Under the pieces are notes generated by a model. It saw nothing but the letters and a program-made list of their open reading frames with translations. It was not told where the DNA came from and searched no databases. A stretch of 64,000 nucleotides of DNA from Jannaschia pohangensis (GTDB lineage: Bacteria > Pseudomonadota > Alphaproteobacteria > Rhodobacterales > Rhodobacteraceae): contig NZ_FORA01000002.1 in the NCBI RefSeq assembly GCF_900113875.1, positions 434,001-498,000 on the forward strand, given 5' to 3'. Shown piece after piece: positions 26,016 to 33,888 of this stretch. The translations under genes were made by a program, and so were the position numbers. Within the stretch, counting starts at the first letter, position 1; the number at the start of each line of letters is the position of its first letter.

Positions 26016-27225
26016 TCAAACCACCACCCGCCGCTTGCCCGTGAGAAGTTGCTGCATCAGGGCCTTTTTCTCGGTGCGGAGTTTCTCCAGTTGGTTTGTC
26101 CAGTTTTCGACTTCACGGTCCATGCTAACCATGAAGTCCGCAATCCTTCTTTGCTCAGCGATGCCTGGCATTCGAAGGTTTAATTCGTTGAGCTTTGCCT
26201 TATTGAGCGTCTTGCCCTTTACCGCTTGATCCACATCTTGAAGCAGGTCGGCGACGTGGAGAAGCTGATACAAGAACTCAGGATGAAAGCTGGTGGGTGT
26301 GCGGGGAACAAACCCGCAAATTGCTTCATTCGTGTAGAGTGGCACCGCAGTGATGCCGAGCTTGCCGATGGTAAGTTTGAAGCTCATGACGACGGAACCC
26401 ACAGGTAGCAGCTTCACGTTGCTTTTTGCCACACCTTGATCCGTAATTTGTTCCTTGGAAGAATTGAGGTGCTTTGGACCAAGATCGGCAATAGAAAGCC
26501 AGATGTTGTTCCCATCCTGCCAATAGGTCGGCTCTTTCCGAGCAGGTGTACCGCCAATACGGATGTCGGCCACATCCCCCCAACCGCACCTCTTTCCAGT
26601 CCTGTCCTTCGAACTCAGGGAAGCGGCGTTTGCCTGTGAGGAGGGATTGCATGAGGGCGCGTTTTTGGGCTTTGGCGGTGGCCAGCAGGGCCTCCGTTTT
26701 CTCGATGGCCGCATCCCAGGTCGAGAGGATATCCGCGATCTTCCGTTGTTCGGGGAGTGGGGGGAGTGTGATCTCAACCTTTGATAGTTCACCCTGCCCG
26801 ACATTGGACCGGACCGCGCCCTGGCTTCGTCGAATGATCTCGCTACGGACCTGAGGTTGACGCATCGCATAGCGGGCAAACTCTGGAAAAAGGCTCCCAT
26901 TCTTTGGCCGACCACGGATGACGAACCCTCCAAAGATCACGGGTTCTTCGTCGAGATACACGGACGTAAACCCTACTTCCTCGGTCGTTTCGCTTGTTCG
27001 ATTGAACAGGATATCTCCACGTTTGACGCGGTAGGCTTTGGCCGCAGCTTCGCTCAGCTTGACGCTCCCAGGGATCAGATCAGCAGTCAGGCTTTCATGC
27101 TTGAGGACTTCAGATACATTGATGAATGGAACGCCACCGCCGTAGTTTGCTTTCTCGGTGTTGGATCCGTTCTTGAACTCAAGCAGATCACCCAAGCTGG
27201 TATGCATCCACCCTTCAGGAACCAT
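26016..27225 (-). pseudogene. hsdS: Type I RM specificity subunit HsdS, frameshifted in a G-run
   Basis: HsdS chooses the DNA target. Both target-recognition halves are present: the first (GMVPEGWMHTSLGDLLEF ... LPPLPEQRKIADIL) is in the 27225 frame and the second (ADIRIGGTPARKEP ... GIAEQRRIADFM) in the frame ending at 26016. They are separated by a run of six G (six C on plus, 26576-26581) where five would restore ...EVRLGDVADI. The 5' half overlaps hsdM by 11 bases. Either this is a true inactivation, a phase-variable switch, or a sequencing error. Confidence 0.88.
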
Positions 27226-28720
27226 ACCCAAGCTCCCGCAGATATCCCGCCATGCGGGTTTCCAACTCGGTCAGATCGGCCTTCAGCGCCTGCCGTTCGG
27301 CCCGCACAGCCATCAGCTCGATCTCTTCCTCCTCTTCGAATGTGTCGACATAGCGGGGGATGTTGAGGTTGTAATCGTTCTCCGCGATCTCGGCCCGTGT
27401 GGCGCGATAGGCGTATTTATCCACGGCCTCCCGCGCGGCATAGGTCGCCACGATCTTGTCGATATGGCTCTGATCCAGAGCGTTCTGGTTGGTGCCGGAC
27501 ACGAACTCTCGGCTGGCATCGACGAACATCACAGAGTCGTCGGTTTTGTGTTTACGAAACACCAGCAGGGCGGCGGGGATGCCTGTGCCAAAGAACAGCT
27601 TTTCAGGCAGGCCGATAACGGCATCGAGCAGGTTCTCCTCGATTAACTTCTGGCGGATTTTCCCCTCGGTCGAGCCACGGAACAGCACCCCATGGGGGAC
27701 GACCACGACAGCACGGCCCGACTTGGGTTTCAGCGTCTCAATCATGTGGAGGATGAAGGCGTAGTCGCCCTTGGTCTTGGGCGGGATACCGCGGCGGAAG
27801 CGGGCGAACTTGTCGGTCTCGGCGGCGTCCGTCCCCCATTTGTCGAGGGAGAACGGCGGGTTGGCGACGACGATATCGAAGTGCCGTAGGGCGTCGTCCT
27901 TGGTGCGCAGCTTGGGGTTGCGGATCGTGTCACCCCATTCGACCTGGTGGTTCTCCTCGCCGTGCAGGAACAGGTTCATCTTGGCCAGCGCCCAGGTGGA
28001 GCCGATGGCCTCTTGCCCAAACAGCGCATAGCCCTTGCCGCCCTGATTGCGGATAAGCCTGCCGCATTTCATCAGGAGGGACGCAGAGCCGCAGGTCGGA
28101 TCGCAGATGTGGTCTCCCGGTTGCGGGTCGGCAAGACGGGCCATGAGGTCGGAGACCTCGGCAGGGGTATAGAACTCCCCCGCCTTCTTGCCCGCCGTGG
28201 CCGCGAAGCGGGAGATCAGGTATTCGTAAGCCCCACCGATGATGTCGAGTTGACCGACACGGGAGGGGCGCAGGTCGAGCGCGGGTTTGGAGAAGTCCTC
28301 AAGCAGGTGACGGAGTATGTCGTTCTTCTGTTCCTCATCGCCGAGCTTGTTGGAGTTGAAGCTGATGTCTTGGAACACGTCGCGAAGCTTGTCCCCGTTG
28401 GCCTCTTCGATGGCATGGAGGGCCTTGTCGATACGTTCCCCGTTGCCCGCCTCATGCCGACGCTTGTGCAGGGCGTCGAAGCTGGCCCCGTCGGGTAGCT
28501 TGAACGCCTCCTGCTGCATCATGGCCTCGACCAGTTCTGGACTGTCTGGATGTTCGGCCTGGTAGCGGGTCTGGTGGTCCTTCCACACGTCGCTCACGTA
28601 TTTCAGGAACAGCAGCGTGAGCACGTAGTCCTTGTAGACGGACGGATCGACGACGCCCCGGAATGTATCACAGGCCCCCCATGCGGCTTTGTTGATCTCA
28701 GCTTGGGTGACTTGAACCAT
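27215..28720 (-). CDS. hsdM: Type I restriction-modification methyltransferase HsdM
   Basis: N6-adenine methyltransferase subunit of 501 residues. N-terminal HsdM domain (ACDTFRGVVDPSVYKDYVL) is followed by SAM motif I (ICDPTCGSASLL) and catalytic motif IV NPPF (VANPPFSLDKWG). EFYTPAEVSDLM is also typical. It is the first gene of the operon, with hsdS downstream. hsdR, the nuclease/translocase, is absent from the window, so at best this acts as an orphan modification unit. Confidence 0.95.
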   Translation of the reverse strand: MVQVTQAEINKAAWGACDTFRGVVDPSVYKDYVLTLLFLKYVSDVWKDHQTRYQAEHPDSPELVEAMMQQEAFKLPDGASFDALHKRRHEAGNGERIDKALHAIEEANGDKLRDVFQDISFNSNKLGDEEQKNDILRHLLEDFSKPALDLRPSRVGQLDIIGGAYEYLISRFAATAGKKAGEFYTPAEVSDLMARLADPQPGDHICDPTCGSASLLMKCGRLIRNQGGKGYALFGQEAIGSTWALAKMNLFLHGEENHQVEWGDTIRNPKLRTKDDALRHFDIVVANPPFSLDKWGTDAAETDKFARFRRGIPPKTKGDYAFILHMIETLKPKSGRAVVVVPHGVLFRGSTEGKIRQKLIEENLLDAVIGLPEKLFFGTGIPAALLVFRKHKTDDSVMFVDASREFVSGTNQNALDQSHIDKIVATYAAREAVDKYAYRATRAEIAENDYNLNIPRYVDTFEEEEEIELMAVRAERQALKADLTELETRMAGYLRELGYGS

Positions 28721-28989
28721 GTTTTTCTTTCCTGTTCGACGATCCGCGCGGGCGAGATCCTAGTTCGGCAGGCGGGTTTACAGGCCGTTGGCCGGCACCC
28801 AACCAGAAGCGATCCAATCGCTACTTCATGAGTATCCACATCATATTGATCGATACCAGATTTCTGAGGCGAGGATATCCACATCTATCAGTTCTGCCGG
28901 ACTAATTATCGGTTCCCCTGAAGCATAGGCTTTGTCGGACATCACAACATCAAGATCCCTGCGATGGGCCTACTTCCAGCGAGACCGAC
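28721..28989. promoter_or_regulatory. Divergent intergenic region, possible oriT
   Basis: 269 bases between hsdM and mobC, AT-richer than the flanks. It contains AGCGAT-CCA-ATCGCT (28808-28822), a 6-bp inverted repeat, and promoters for both directions must lie here. The origin of transfer of mobilizable elements usually lies just upstream of mobC, so this is where to look for the nick site; no known oriT consensus is recognised. Confidence 0.35.
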
Positions 28990-29316
28990 ATGTCCACCAA
29001 AACGAAACCGAAGAAGACACAGTACAAGTATTCAGCATCCACGGGCGAGTATGCCGCAATCCTGCGGGGTGCCAATGCGGAGGGTATGTCCGTGTCGGCA
29101 TACGTTGCAGCCGCCGCCCTGAACCGGCAACCGGGTGTTTCCCCGGAACGATTCCAGGAGGGCCTTGCCGTCGCGGAACGTGCCCTCGTCCAGCTGCAAG
29201 CCATCGCTGAAAGAAGCGACGACGGAGCCGAAGGATTGCGCATTCTGGCAAGCCTCCATCGGGTCGAAAGGATGATCCTGATGCTGGCCGCCGACCGCCT
29301 GATTGATCAGTCATGA
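28990..29316 (+). CDS. MobC-like mobilization accessory protein
   Basis: A protein of 108 residues with a basic N-terminus and the ribbon-helix-helix-like ANAEGMSVSAYVAAAAL segment of MobC-type relaxosome proteins. These help the relaxase open DNA at oriT. Its stop overlaps the relaxase start by ATGA, the standard arrangement. Confidence 0.75.
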   Translation: MSTKTKPKKTQYKYSASTGEYAAILRGANAEGMSVSAYVAAAALNRQPGVSPERFQEGLAVAERALVQLQAIAERSDDGAEGLRILASLHRVERMILMLAADRLIDQS

Positions 29317-31097
29317 GGATCAGTTGGTCCCGACACTGGGCGAGCAGCGATCCGAAGCAACCGACCCTCTACCTCCTTGCCTCAACCATCGAACGCAAGA
29401 TCGACGGCGGCAAGATCAGGGATGTGCGCGACCCTGCGCCCGAGGTTCTCATCGGCAATCCGGATATCGTACAAGCAAGCATCAACGCGCTGCCGTTCAA
29501 AGCGACGTACCGGTGCGCCGTGCTGTCTTTCGCGGCCTCAGACATCGACGTGAACCGCTTCAACGAAGGTGCCGGCGAAGACCGAACCCATGCCTTGGCC
29601 GCCATGCAGTACGCAATCGACACCGCGTTTCCAGGAATTCCTGATCATCTACGCCCCCCGATCCTCACATGCACCCACACGCATCTCGGACGCCTGGAGA
29701 TCAACCTCCTGATCCCGCGGTTTTTGCGGAAAGCGGACGGATCTATCCGCAGCTACAATCCGGCTCCGCCCAGATCTTCCGGAGGCCGGATCTGGCCCGA
29801 GGCCGAGGCCGTTCTCAATAAGCGCTTCGGCTGGACGGACCCAAGGACTGTGAGTAACCGAACCATGGTCAGTGGACCCGATTGGCTCGAACGGCAACAT
29901 CGTGCTGCGCTCCGTGCAGACCAAGAGATCACAAGCGACCAGGCACGGCTCTACCTGCTCGACCGCGCCAAGGATCTGGCCAGTCGTATCAGTTCGAAAT
30001 CGCCCCTGAACTTCGCGATGAACTTGATCCCCTCTTTGATAGAAATCGGCTACCGCTTGGCGCGGATTTCCCCGGGCCGCCTGCATCTCATTGGACCATT
30101 GGATGAGGGCGGTTTCACCCTGTCGGGCAATCTGCGCGGACACCGCAGACTGGCACCACATCCCACCACGAGCGCCATGCTTCCTCGGGATAAATACGAA
30201 GAACTCTGGCATCGAATTGCTTCCGCAAATGCCGATACGTTCGATTTCGATCGGCGGTCCGAACAGACCTTGGAGATCGACGACGTCATCGCCCGCCTAC
30301 CGCTTTCCCTACCCACGCATCACCCGGGGTGGCCATCGCCAGCCGGCCCGCTCCCGTCGGCTCGGCCAGTCCTCAGGGATCGACTGACCGACATGATCAG
30401 CAGGGTCGCCCTTGCTCTCACCCGAGCACAAGCGGCCGGTCTTGCCGCTCGCGCCCTTTTCCCCTTCCGCAATTCTTTTGCCGATCTGCGGACCAGACTG
30501 GAGACCATTCTCTATGAACAAGATTGCCCCGTCCTTCCCCGGACATCCCGAGCACTTGATGGCCGAGCTGATCGAACTGCTCATCAAGGTCCTCGACAGT
30601 CACAAAGACAAGGATGTCGCGACGAACTTGCAGGTCCTGGTCGCGGAGATCTCAGGTATCCGGCTGATCATGGACAGGCACGCTACCGCGATGGAGGAGC
30701 TTCTCCCGCGAACGCGAACCGTCGAACGACTATCAGATCAGCAGCACGAGTTGATGGCCTTGATGGAACAAATGGCAGTCAATCTCTCTTGGATCCGCGG
30801 CCAGCTCGACGGAGACGTCGATGGGTCGACTTGATCCGGCAGGCTCGACTGATTTCGACAACGATGTCTCTCGCGGAGCAAATCGGCATTTCATTGGCAC
30901 GACATGAAGGGGTTTTTGGCATGTGTATCGAGGGTTTGGGTTGGCGAATATGGTTGCTTAACGGAGCGATTTCATGGGACGGGGCAGCGCCTAGTGAGCT
31001 CGTCGATGCCCTTCAGGAGGGCCTGACCTTGACGTCCAATGATCCGGAAGGATCTGAGGACCCCAACCCTGAGGACGTGGTGTCGGGCCCACACTGA
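29313..31097 (+). CDS. Relaxase/mobilization nuclease
   Basis: Nicks oriT and leads the strand into the recipient. The metal-binding histidines are in THTHLGRLEINLLIPRF (about residues 115-131), which fits the HUH-type relaxase family. The N-terminal 400 residues read as real protein. The frame then stays open for about 600 more bases, but residues about 405-510 are Arg-rich and look like shadow coding of the small gene at 30514-30834. The true C-terminus is therefore uncertain. Confidence 0.75.
   Translation: MRISWSRHWASSDPKQPTLYLLASTIERKIDGGKIRDVRDPAPEVLIGNPDIVQASINALPFKATYRCAVLSFAASDIDVNRFNEGAGEDRTHALAAMQYAIDTAFPGIPDHLRPPILTCTHTHLGRLEINLLIPRFLRKADGSIRSYNPAPPRSSGGRIWPEAEAVLNKRFGWTDPRTVSNRTMVSGPDWLERQHRAALRADQEITSDQARLYLLDRAKDLASRISSKSPLNFAMNLIPSLIEIGYRLARISPGRLHLIGPLDEGGFTLSGNLRGHRRLAPHPTTSAMLPRDKYEELWHRIASANADTFDFDRRSEQTLEIDDVIARLPLSLPTHHPGWPSPAGPLPSARPVLRDRLTDMISRVALALTRAQAAGLAARALFPFRNSFADLRTRLETILYEQDCPVLPRTSRALDGRADRTAHQGPRQSQRQGCRDELAGPGRGDLRYPADHGQARYRDGGASPANANRRTTIRSAARVDGLDGTNGSQSLLDPRPARRRRRWVDLIRQARLISTTMSLAEQIGISLARHEGVFGMCIEGLGWRIWLLNGAISWDGAAPSELVDALQEGLTLTSNDPEGSEDPNPEDVVSGPH
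30514..30834 (+). CDS. Small helical protein overlapping the relaxase 3' end
   Basis: A protein of 106 residues starting at ATG with a GGAGA site 9 bases upstream. It is highly helical (LMAELIELLIKVLDSHKDKD and later LSDQQHELMALMEQM), typical of small coiled-coil partners in mobilization operons. It is encoded in a different frame from the relaxase, which stays open across it. No family is recognised. Confidence 0.65.
   Translation: MNKIAPSFPGHPEHLMAELIELLIKVLDSHKDKDVATNLQVLVAEISGIRLIMDRHATAMEELLPRTRTVERLSDQQHELMALMEQMAVNLSWIRGQLDGDVDGST
30864..31097 (+). CDS. Possible separate small gene in the relaxase frame
   Basis: ATG 30864 lies in the same frame as the relaxase and could start a 77-residue protein of normal composition (ISLARHEGVFGMCIEGLGWR). 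There is no obvious ribosome site. Either this is the real C-terminal domain of the relaxase or an independent gene; I lean slightly to independent because the residues before it look non-coding. Confidence 0.35.
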   Translation: MSLAEQIGISLARHEGVFGMCIEGLGWRIWLLNGAISWDGAAPSELVDALQEGLTLTSNDPEGSEDPNPEDVVSGPH

Positions 31098-31103
31098 TCC
31101 GGG

Positions 31104-31137
31104 GCTCACCGCCGCGGATACGGCGGTGAGCTTTCTT
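31104..31137 (+). terminator. Rho-independent terminator after the mob operon
   Basis: An 11-bp perfect stem GCTCACCGCCG / CGGCGGTGAGC with a 6-base loop is followed by TTTCTT, 7 bases after the relaxase-frame stop. Confidence 0.85.
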
Positions 31138-31140
31138 CCT

Positions 31141-31752
31141 TCAGACCGAACCGGGCAGAGCGTTCGACCGCTGGCATTTCGGCTTACTAGGCTTCTCCAA
31201 GCTCACTCCGCTCGAGGGCATCTTCCGATCAGCCGTATCTCGAGCATCGATGATCATGCGAAGTGTCGCCGCCTCGGTGCTTGCGTGTTCTGCGATGACC
31301 TGCGCGTCCGCGACCCGACGGAAGTTTCCCTCACGTTCCGCCTCGAGTCGATCCAGACGTTCCAACGCAGTCTTCAGATTAGAACGCGTAGCCTCCAAAT
31401 CGCCTTCGAGTTCAGCAATTATCGCAGTTGATTCATCGCGTTCAACCGCCGCAGCAACCTCGGCCGCCAACAGGGCCTTACGCATGGCTTCATGTCCGGC
31501 AGTTGCATGCTCCAGAGCCGCCTCCCAAAGCTTACCCGTCATGACGGCGGATGCGTCCCCAATGACATCGGGGACCGGAATATCTCGGACCCGATCGTCA
31601 TTCTGGCGTTGTTCTTTCCACTTCTTCAGGATCGGCCCGATCGTCGAGTAGGACCCACCAGTAAGTTCACGCACGGTCTGCTGCGTCGTATCAAGTCCGG
31701 ACCTTGCGATCTGTTCACATGCTGCGATGATCTCTTCGTTTGTCACGGCCAT
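31141..31752 (-). CDS. KfrA-like DNA-binding protein
   Basis: A protein of 203 residues. The N-terminal domain (IIAACEQIARSGLDTTQQTVRELTGGSYSTIGPILKKWKEQR) matches the KfrA N-terminal DNA-binding domain of plasmid proteins. A long coiled coil follows (about residues 85-175, e.g. LEGDLEATRSNLKTALERLDRLE). ATG 31752 follows an AAAGGA site. KfrA proteins are plasmid-encoded autoregulators linked to stability. A set of direct repeats lies just upstream and is the probable binding site. Confidence 0.82.
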   Translation of the reverse strand: MAVTNEEIIAACEQIARSGLDTTQQTVRELTGGSYSTIGPILKKWKEQRQNDDRVRDIPVPDVIGDASAVMTGKLWEAALEHATAGHEAMRKALLAAEVAAAVERDESTAIIAELEGDLEATRSNLKTALERLDRLEAEREGNFRRVADAQVIAEHASTEAATLRMIIDARDTADRKMPSSGVSLEKPSKPKCQRSNALPGSV

Positions 31753-31862
31753 CTGTATTCCTTTGTATTCTGTATCACTACACAAAGCACGTAGGCCTGG
31801 ATTCATGGGCTGGGGAGATTATTTTTTAGAAAATTCCAAAAAATCTTGCACATCGAAAATCG

Positions 31863-31887
31863 AGGGATAAGTGCCAGGGATAAGTGC
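31863..31887. repeat. Two iteron-like direct repeats
   Basis: AGGGATAAGTGC occurs at 31863-31874 and again at 31876-31887, spaced about one helical turn and a bit. They sit between the divergent KfrA-like and AlpA-like genes, so they are likely an operator for one of them. Confidence 0.6.
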
Positions 31888-31907
31888 ACCTCGAAAGGTA
31901 AACCACG

Positions 31908-32186
31908 ATGAATGCGAAAAAAAATATCGCCAAGATGACTCCGGACGGCCTCATCCCTCGCTTCAACTCAAATAAATCAAAAGACAGGACCCGGCCTCGG
32001 CTGATTGATCGCTGGGAAGTTATCGACATGTTGGGGATCAGCGAGTCCACCTTGGAGCGGCGTATGGTGGACGACGAAACCTTCCCGCAACCGAGGCGTC
32101 TGGGGAGCAGGACGATCCGCTGGATCGAGGCTGATGTTGAAGCCTACATCTTTGGGCTTGAAGCTGTTGATTATTTCTCAAATTGA
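31908..32186 (+). CDS. AlpA-like regulator/excisionase
   Basis: A 92-residue protein with the MerR/AlpA-type winged helix (LIDRWEVIDMLGISESTLERRMVDDETFPQPRRLGSRTIRWIEADVEAYI). AlpA-family proteins promote excision and activate the integrase of P4-like elements. It lies between the KfrA-like gene and the integrase, as expected for a recombination directionality factor. An AAAGG site precedes ATG. Confidence 0.85.
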   Translation: MNAKKNIAKMTPDGLIPRFNSNKSKDRTRPRLIDRWEVIDMLGISESTLERRMVDDETFPQPRRLGSRTIRWIEADVEAYIFGLEAVDYFSN

Positions 32187-32205
32187 CGCGCGTCTTAAGC
32201 GAAAC

Positions 32206-32239
32206 GGCTCGGTTGGTAGCATACCAAACGAGCCTTTTT
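32206..32239 (+). terminator. Terminator between alpA-like gene and integrase
   Basis: GGCTCG-TTGGTA ... TACCAA-CGAGCC stem (with single mismatches between blocks) followed by TTTTT. It sits 20 bases after the AlpA-like stop. Confidence 0.85.
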
Positions 32240-32292
32240 CGTTTCCAGGACACTTGATGCATGCCACCCTGAAACGTGGTGTATCAACTTGA

Positions 32293-33525
32293 TTATCGAA
32301 GGTCGTCCCGAAGATCATGGGGCATTCTGCTTCCAGTCACGAAATCAGCCCATGCCTGCATCATAGGTCGCCGTTCCTCGAGGAGGTCGTCCCGCAAGTA
32401 AGCATCGACCACCTTGTCCTTCTCGTGGGCCAAGGCGTATTCCATGAGGTCCCGCGAATAGGTTCCCTGCTTCCTTGCCCAAGTCCGAAAAGTTGACCGC
32501 ATTCCGTGACCTGTAATGGCCGGGTCAAATTTCTGAATCTCAAGCCTCGCTCTGTTCTCATCGATCATGCCGGATTTGTTCTTTGGACGCGGCAAGACAA
32601 GCCCATGGTCATTCCCGTCAGGGCCGTTCAGGAGCAGCAGATTATGGAACACCACCGATAGCTGTGCCGACATTGGCACACGGTGAGGCCGCCTCTTCTT
32701 CATCCGTTCCTGCGTGGTGGTCCAAATGCCACCAGGCAAATCAATATCAGACCAGACTGCTGTTCTCGCCTCCATGGTCCGCTTACCGGTCAAGATAATT
32801 GCCATGATCATCTGACGGACGCCTTCATCGCAATCGTGATTGGCAAGCCAAGACCAAAAATCGGGGGCCCGCTCCCAATGTAATGCGGCCATGTGTTTCG
32901 TATGCCTCTGCACTGGTCCAAATGCCATTTTCGGATCGAAGATGGCCGGGTTCACCTCGAGAAGCTCCTGGAGGATTGCCAGTTCGAAGATCTCGCGCAG
33001 ACGTCCCAGCGTTCGTCGTGCCGTCTCATGTTTCGTTCGCCAGATGGGATCGAGAACGCGAATGATATCGCGTCGCTTGATATCTGCCGGACGCAAATCT
33101 CCGAGGTGTTGGAGAATATACTGGTTCACGGTCGTCCAGTTCTGCAAGGCGTGCTTGCCATTGGACAAACCGGCCTTTTTCCTATCGTACCAGATCTTCG
33201 CCACCTCACGCAGAGAAGATCCATCTCCCAGATCGTCGGGGAGACTTTCCCTCCTCCCGGGAGGATCGTCCTGAACTCCGACAGGTTCGGCATCACGGCC
33301 TGACATGTTCGATTTGATCAGGACAGCCTCGAGACGCGCGTCCTTCAACGTCGTCTGAGGATACTTTCCGATGGTCTTCCATCGCGTTCGACCTTCTGCG
33401 GTCACTCGCACTTGAAATGTCTTCGATCCGCCTTTGTTGAGGCGAAGATACAAGCCATTTACATCCGCAAGCCGGTCTGGCCCCTTGCCGTAAATTGCGG
33501 CCTCGATTTGCTTCACTGTCAGCAT
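32293..33525 (-). CDS. int: P4-type tyrosine integrase
   Basis: A site-specific recombinase of 410 residues. The DUF4102-like N-terminal arm-binding part (LTVKQIEAAIYGKGPDRLADVNGLYLRL) precedes the catalytic domain. Visible catalytic residues are Arg in TGKRTMEARTA, His-x-x-Arg in GHGMRSTFRTW, and the nucleophile Tyr in VDAYLRDDLLEERR. It lies 169 bases from the right att site and reads inward. This is the enzyme that integrated the element into tRNA-Ser(GCT). Confidence 0.93.
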   Translation of the reverse strand: MLTVKQIEAAIYGKGPDRLADVNGLYLRLNKGGSKTFQVRVTAEGRTRWKTIGKYPQTTLKDARLEAVLIKSNMSGRDAEPVGVQDDPPGRRESLPDDLGDGSSLREVAKIWYDRKKAGLSNGKHALQNWTTVNQYILQHLGDLRPADIKRRDIIRVLDPIWRTKHETARRTLGRLREIFELAILQELLEVNPAIFDPKMAFGPVQRHTKHMAALHWERAPDFWSWLANHDCDEGVRQMIMAIILTGKRTMEARTAVWSDIDLPGGIWTTTQERMKKRRPHRVPMSAQLSVVFHNLLLLNGPDGNDHGLVLPRPKNKSGMIDENRARLEIQKFDPAITGHGMRSTFRTWARKQGTYSRDLMEYALAHEKDKVVDAYLRDDLLEERRPMMQAWADFVTGSRMPHDLRDDLR

Positions 33526-33693
33526 GATTGACTTCCTTCCGTTGTCTGGAACGAAGGTACAAAACTGGTCTGGCCTGCACTAAGGTGAGCTGGACCCTGC
33601 GTGAGGCACATGGCGGAAAAAGTATTTGAAAAACAATGGGTAGCCGGACAGTTGTGATGGCAGATGATGGGATGAGAACCGGTTCGCCCGGCT

Positions 33694-33709
33694 CCTTCGT
33701 CTCCGCCAC
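33694..33709. repeat. att site, right copy
   Basis: An exact copy of 14931-14946. Upstream of it GGTTCG is also repeated, with a different spacer, resembling a degraded T-arm. The tRNA body is absent, so it is not a second tRNA gene. Confidence 0.85.
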
Positions 33710-33888
33710 CAGTCCAACTTACCTATTGGTTTTGCTTACTCTCACAGGTGGCGGCATCCCCGGTGACGATACCCCGAGTCTAGGATTTCACGAAACAGGG
33801 CACTATCTGTGCGACGAGAGACATCCGCCGCCGCGTTTGGCAGAGGGTTTTCTTGGTGAGGCGATCTTCGACAAGCTTCGAGGCCGCC

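Larger units (their letters stand above)
14931..33709. mobile_element. Integrative mobilizable element in tRNA-Ser
   Basis: The element is bounded by identical 16-bp repeats at the tRNA-Ser 3' end and beside a P4-type integrase. The predicted excised circle is 18,763 bp. It carries integrase, AlpA-like regulator, MobC and relaxase but no type IV coupling protein or secretion genes, so it should depend on a helper element for transfer. Cargo consists of a protease/nuclease-like pair, a T6SS effector cassette, a decaying type I RM operon and two IS3-family copies. Base composition is visibly more AT-rich in several parts than in the flanks. Confidence 0.85.

Noticed and set aside
33681-33709. 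Second tRNA-Ser-like sequence at the right att
   Set aside because: Only the T-arm-like GGTTCG and the acceptor tail are present; the D-arm, anticodon arm and variable arm are absent, so it is an att copy, not a tRNA.
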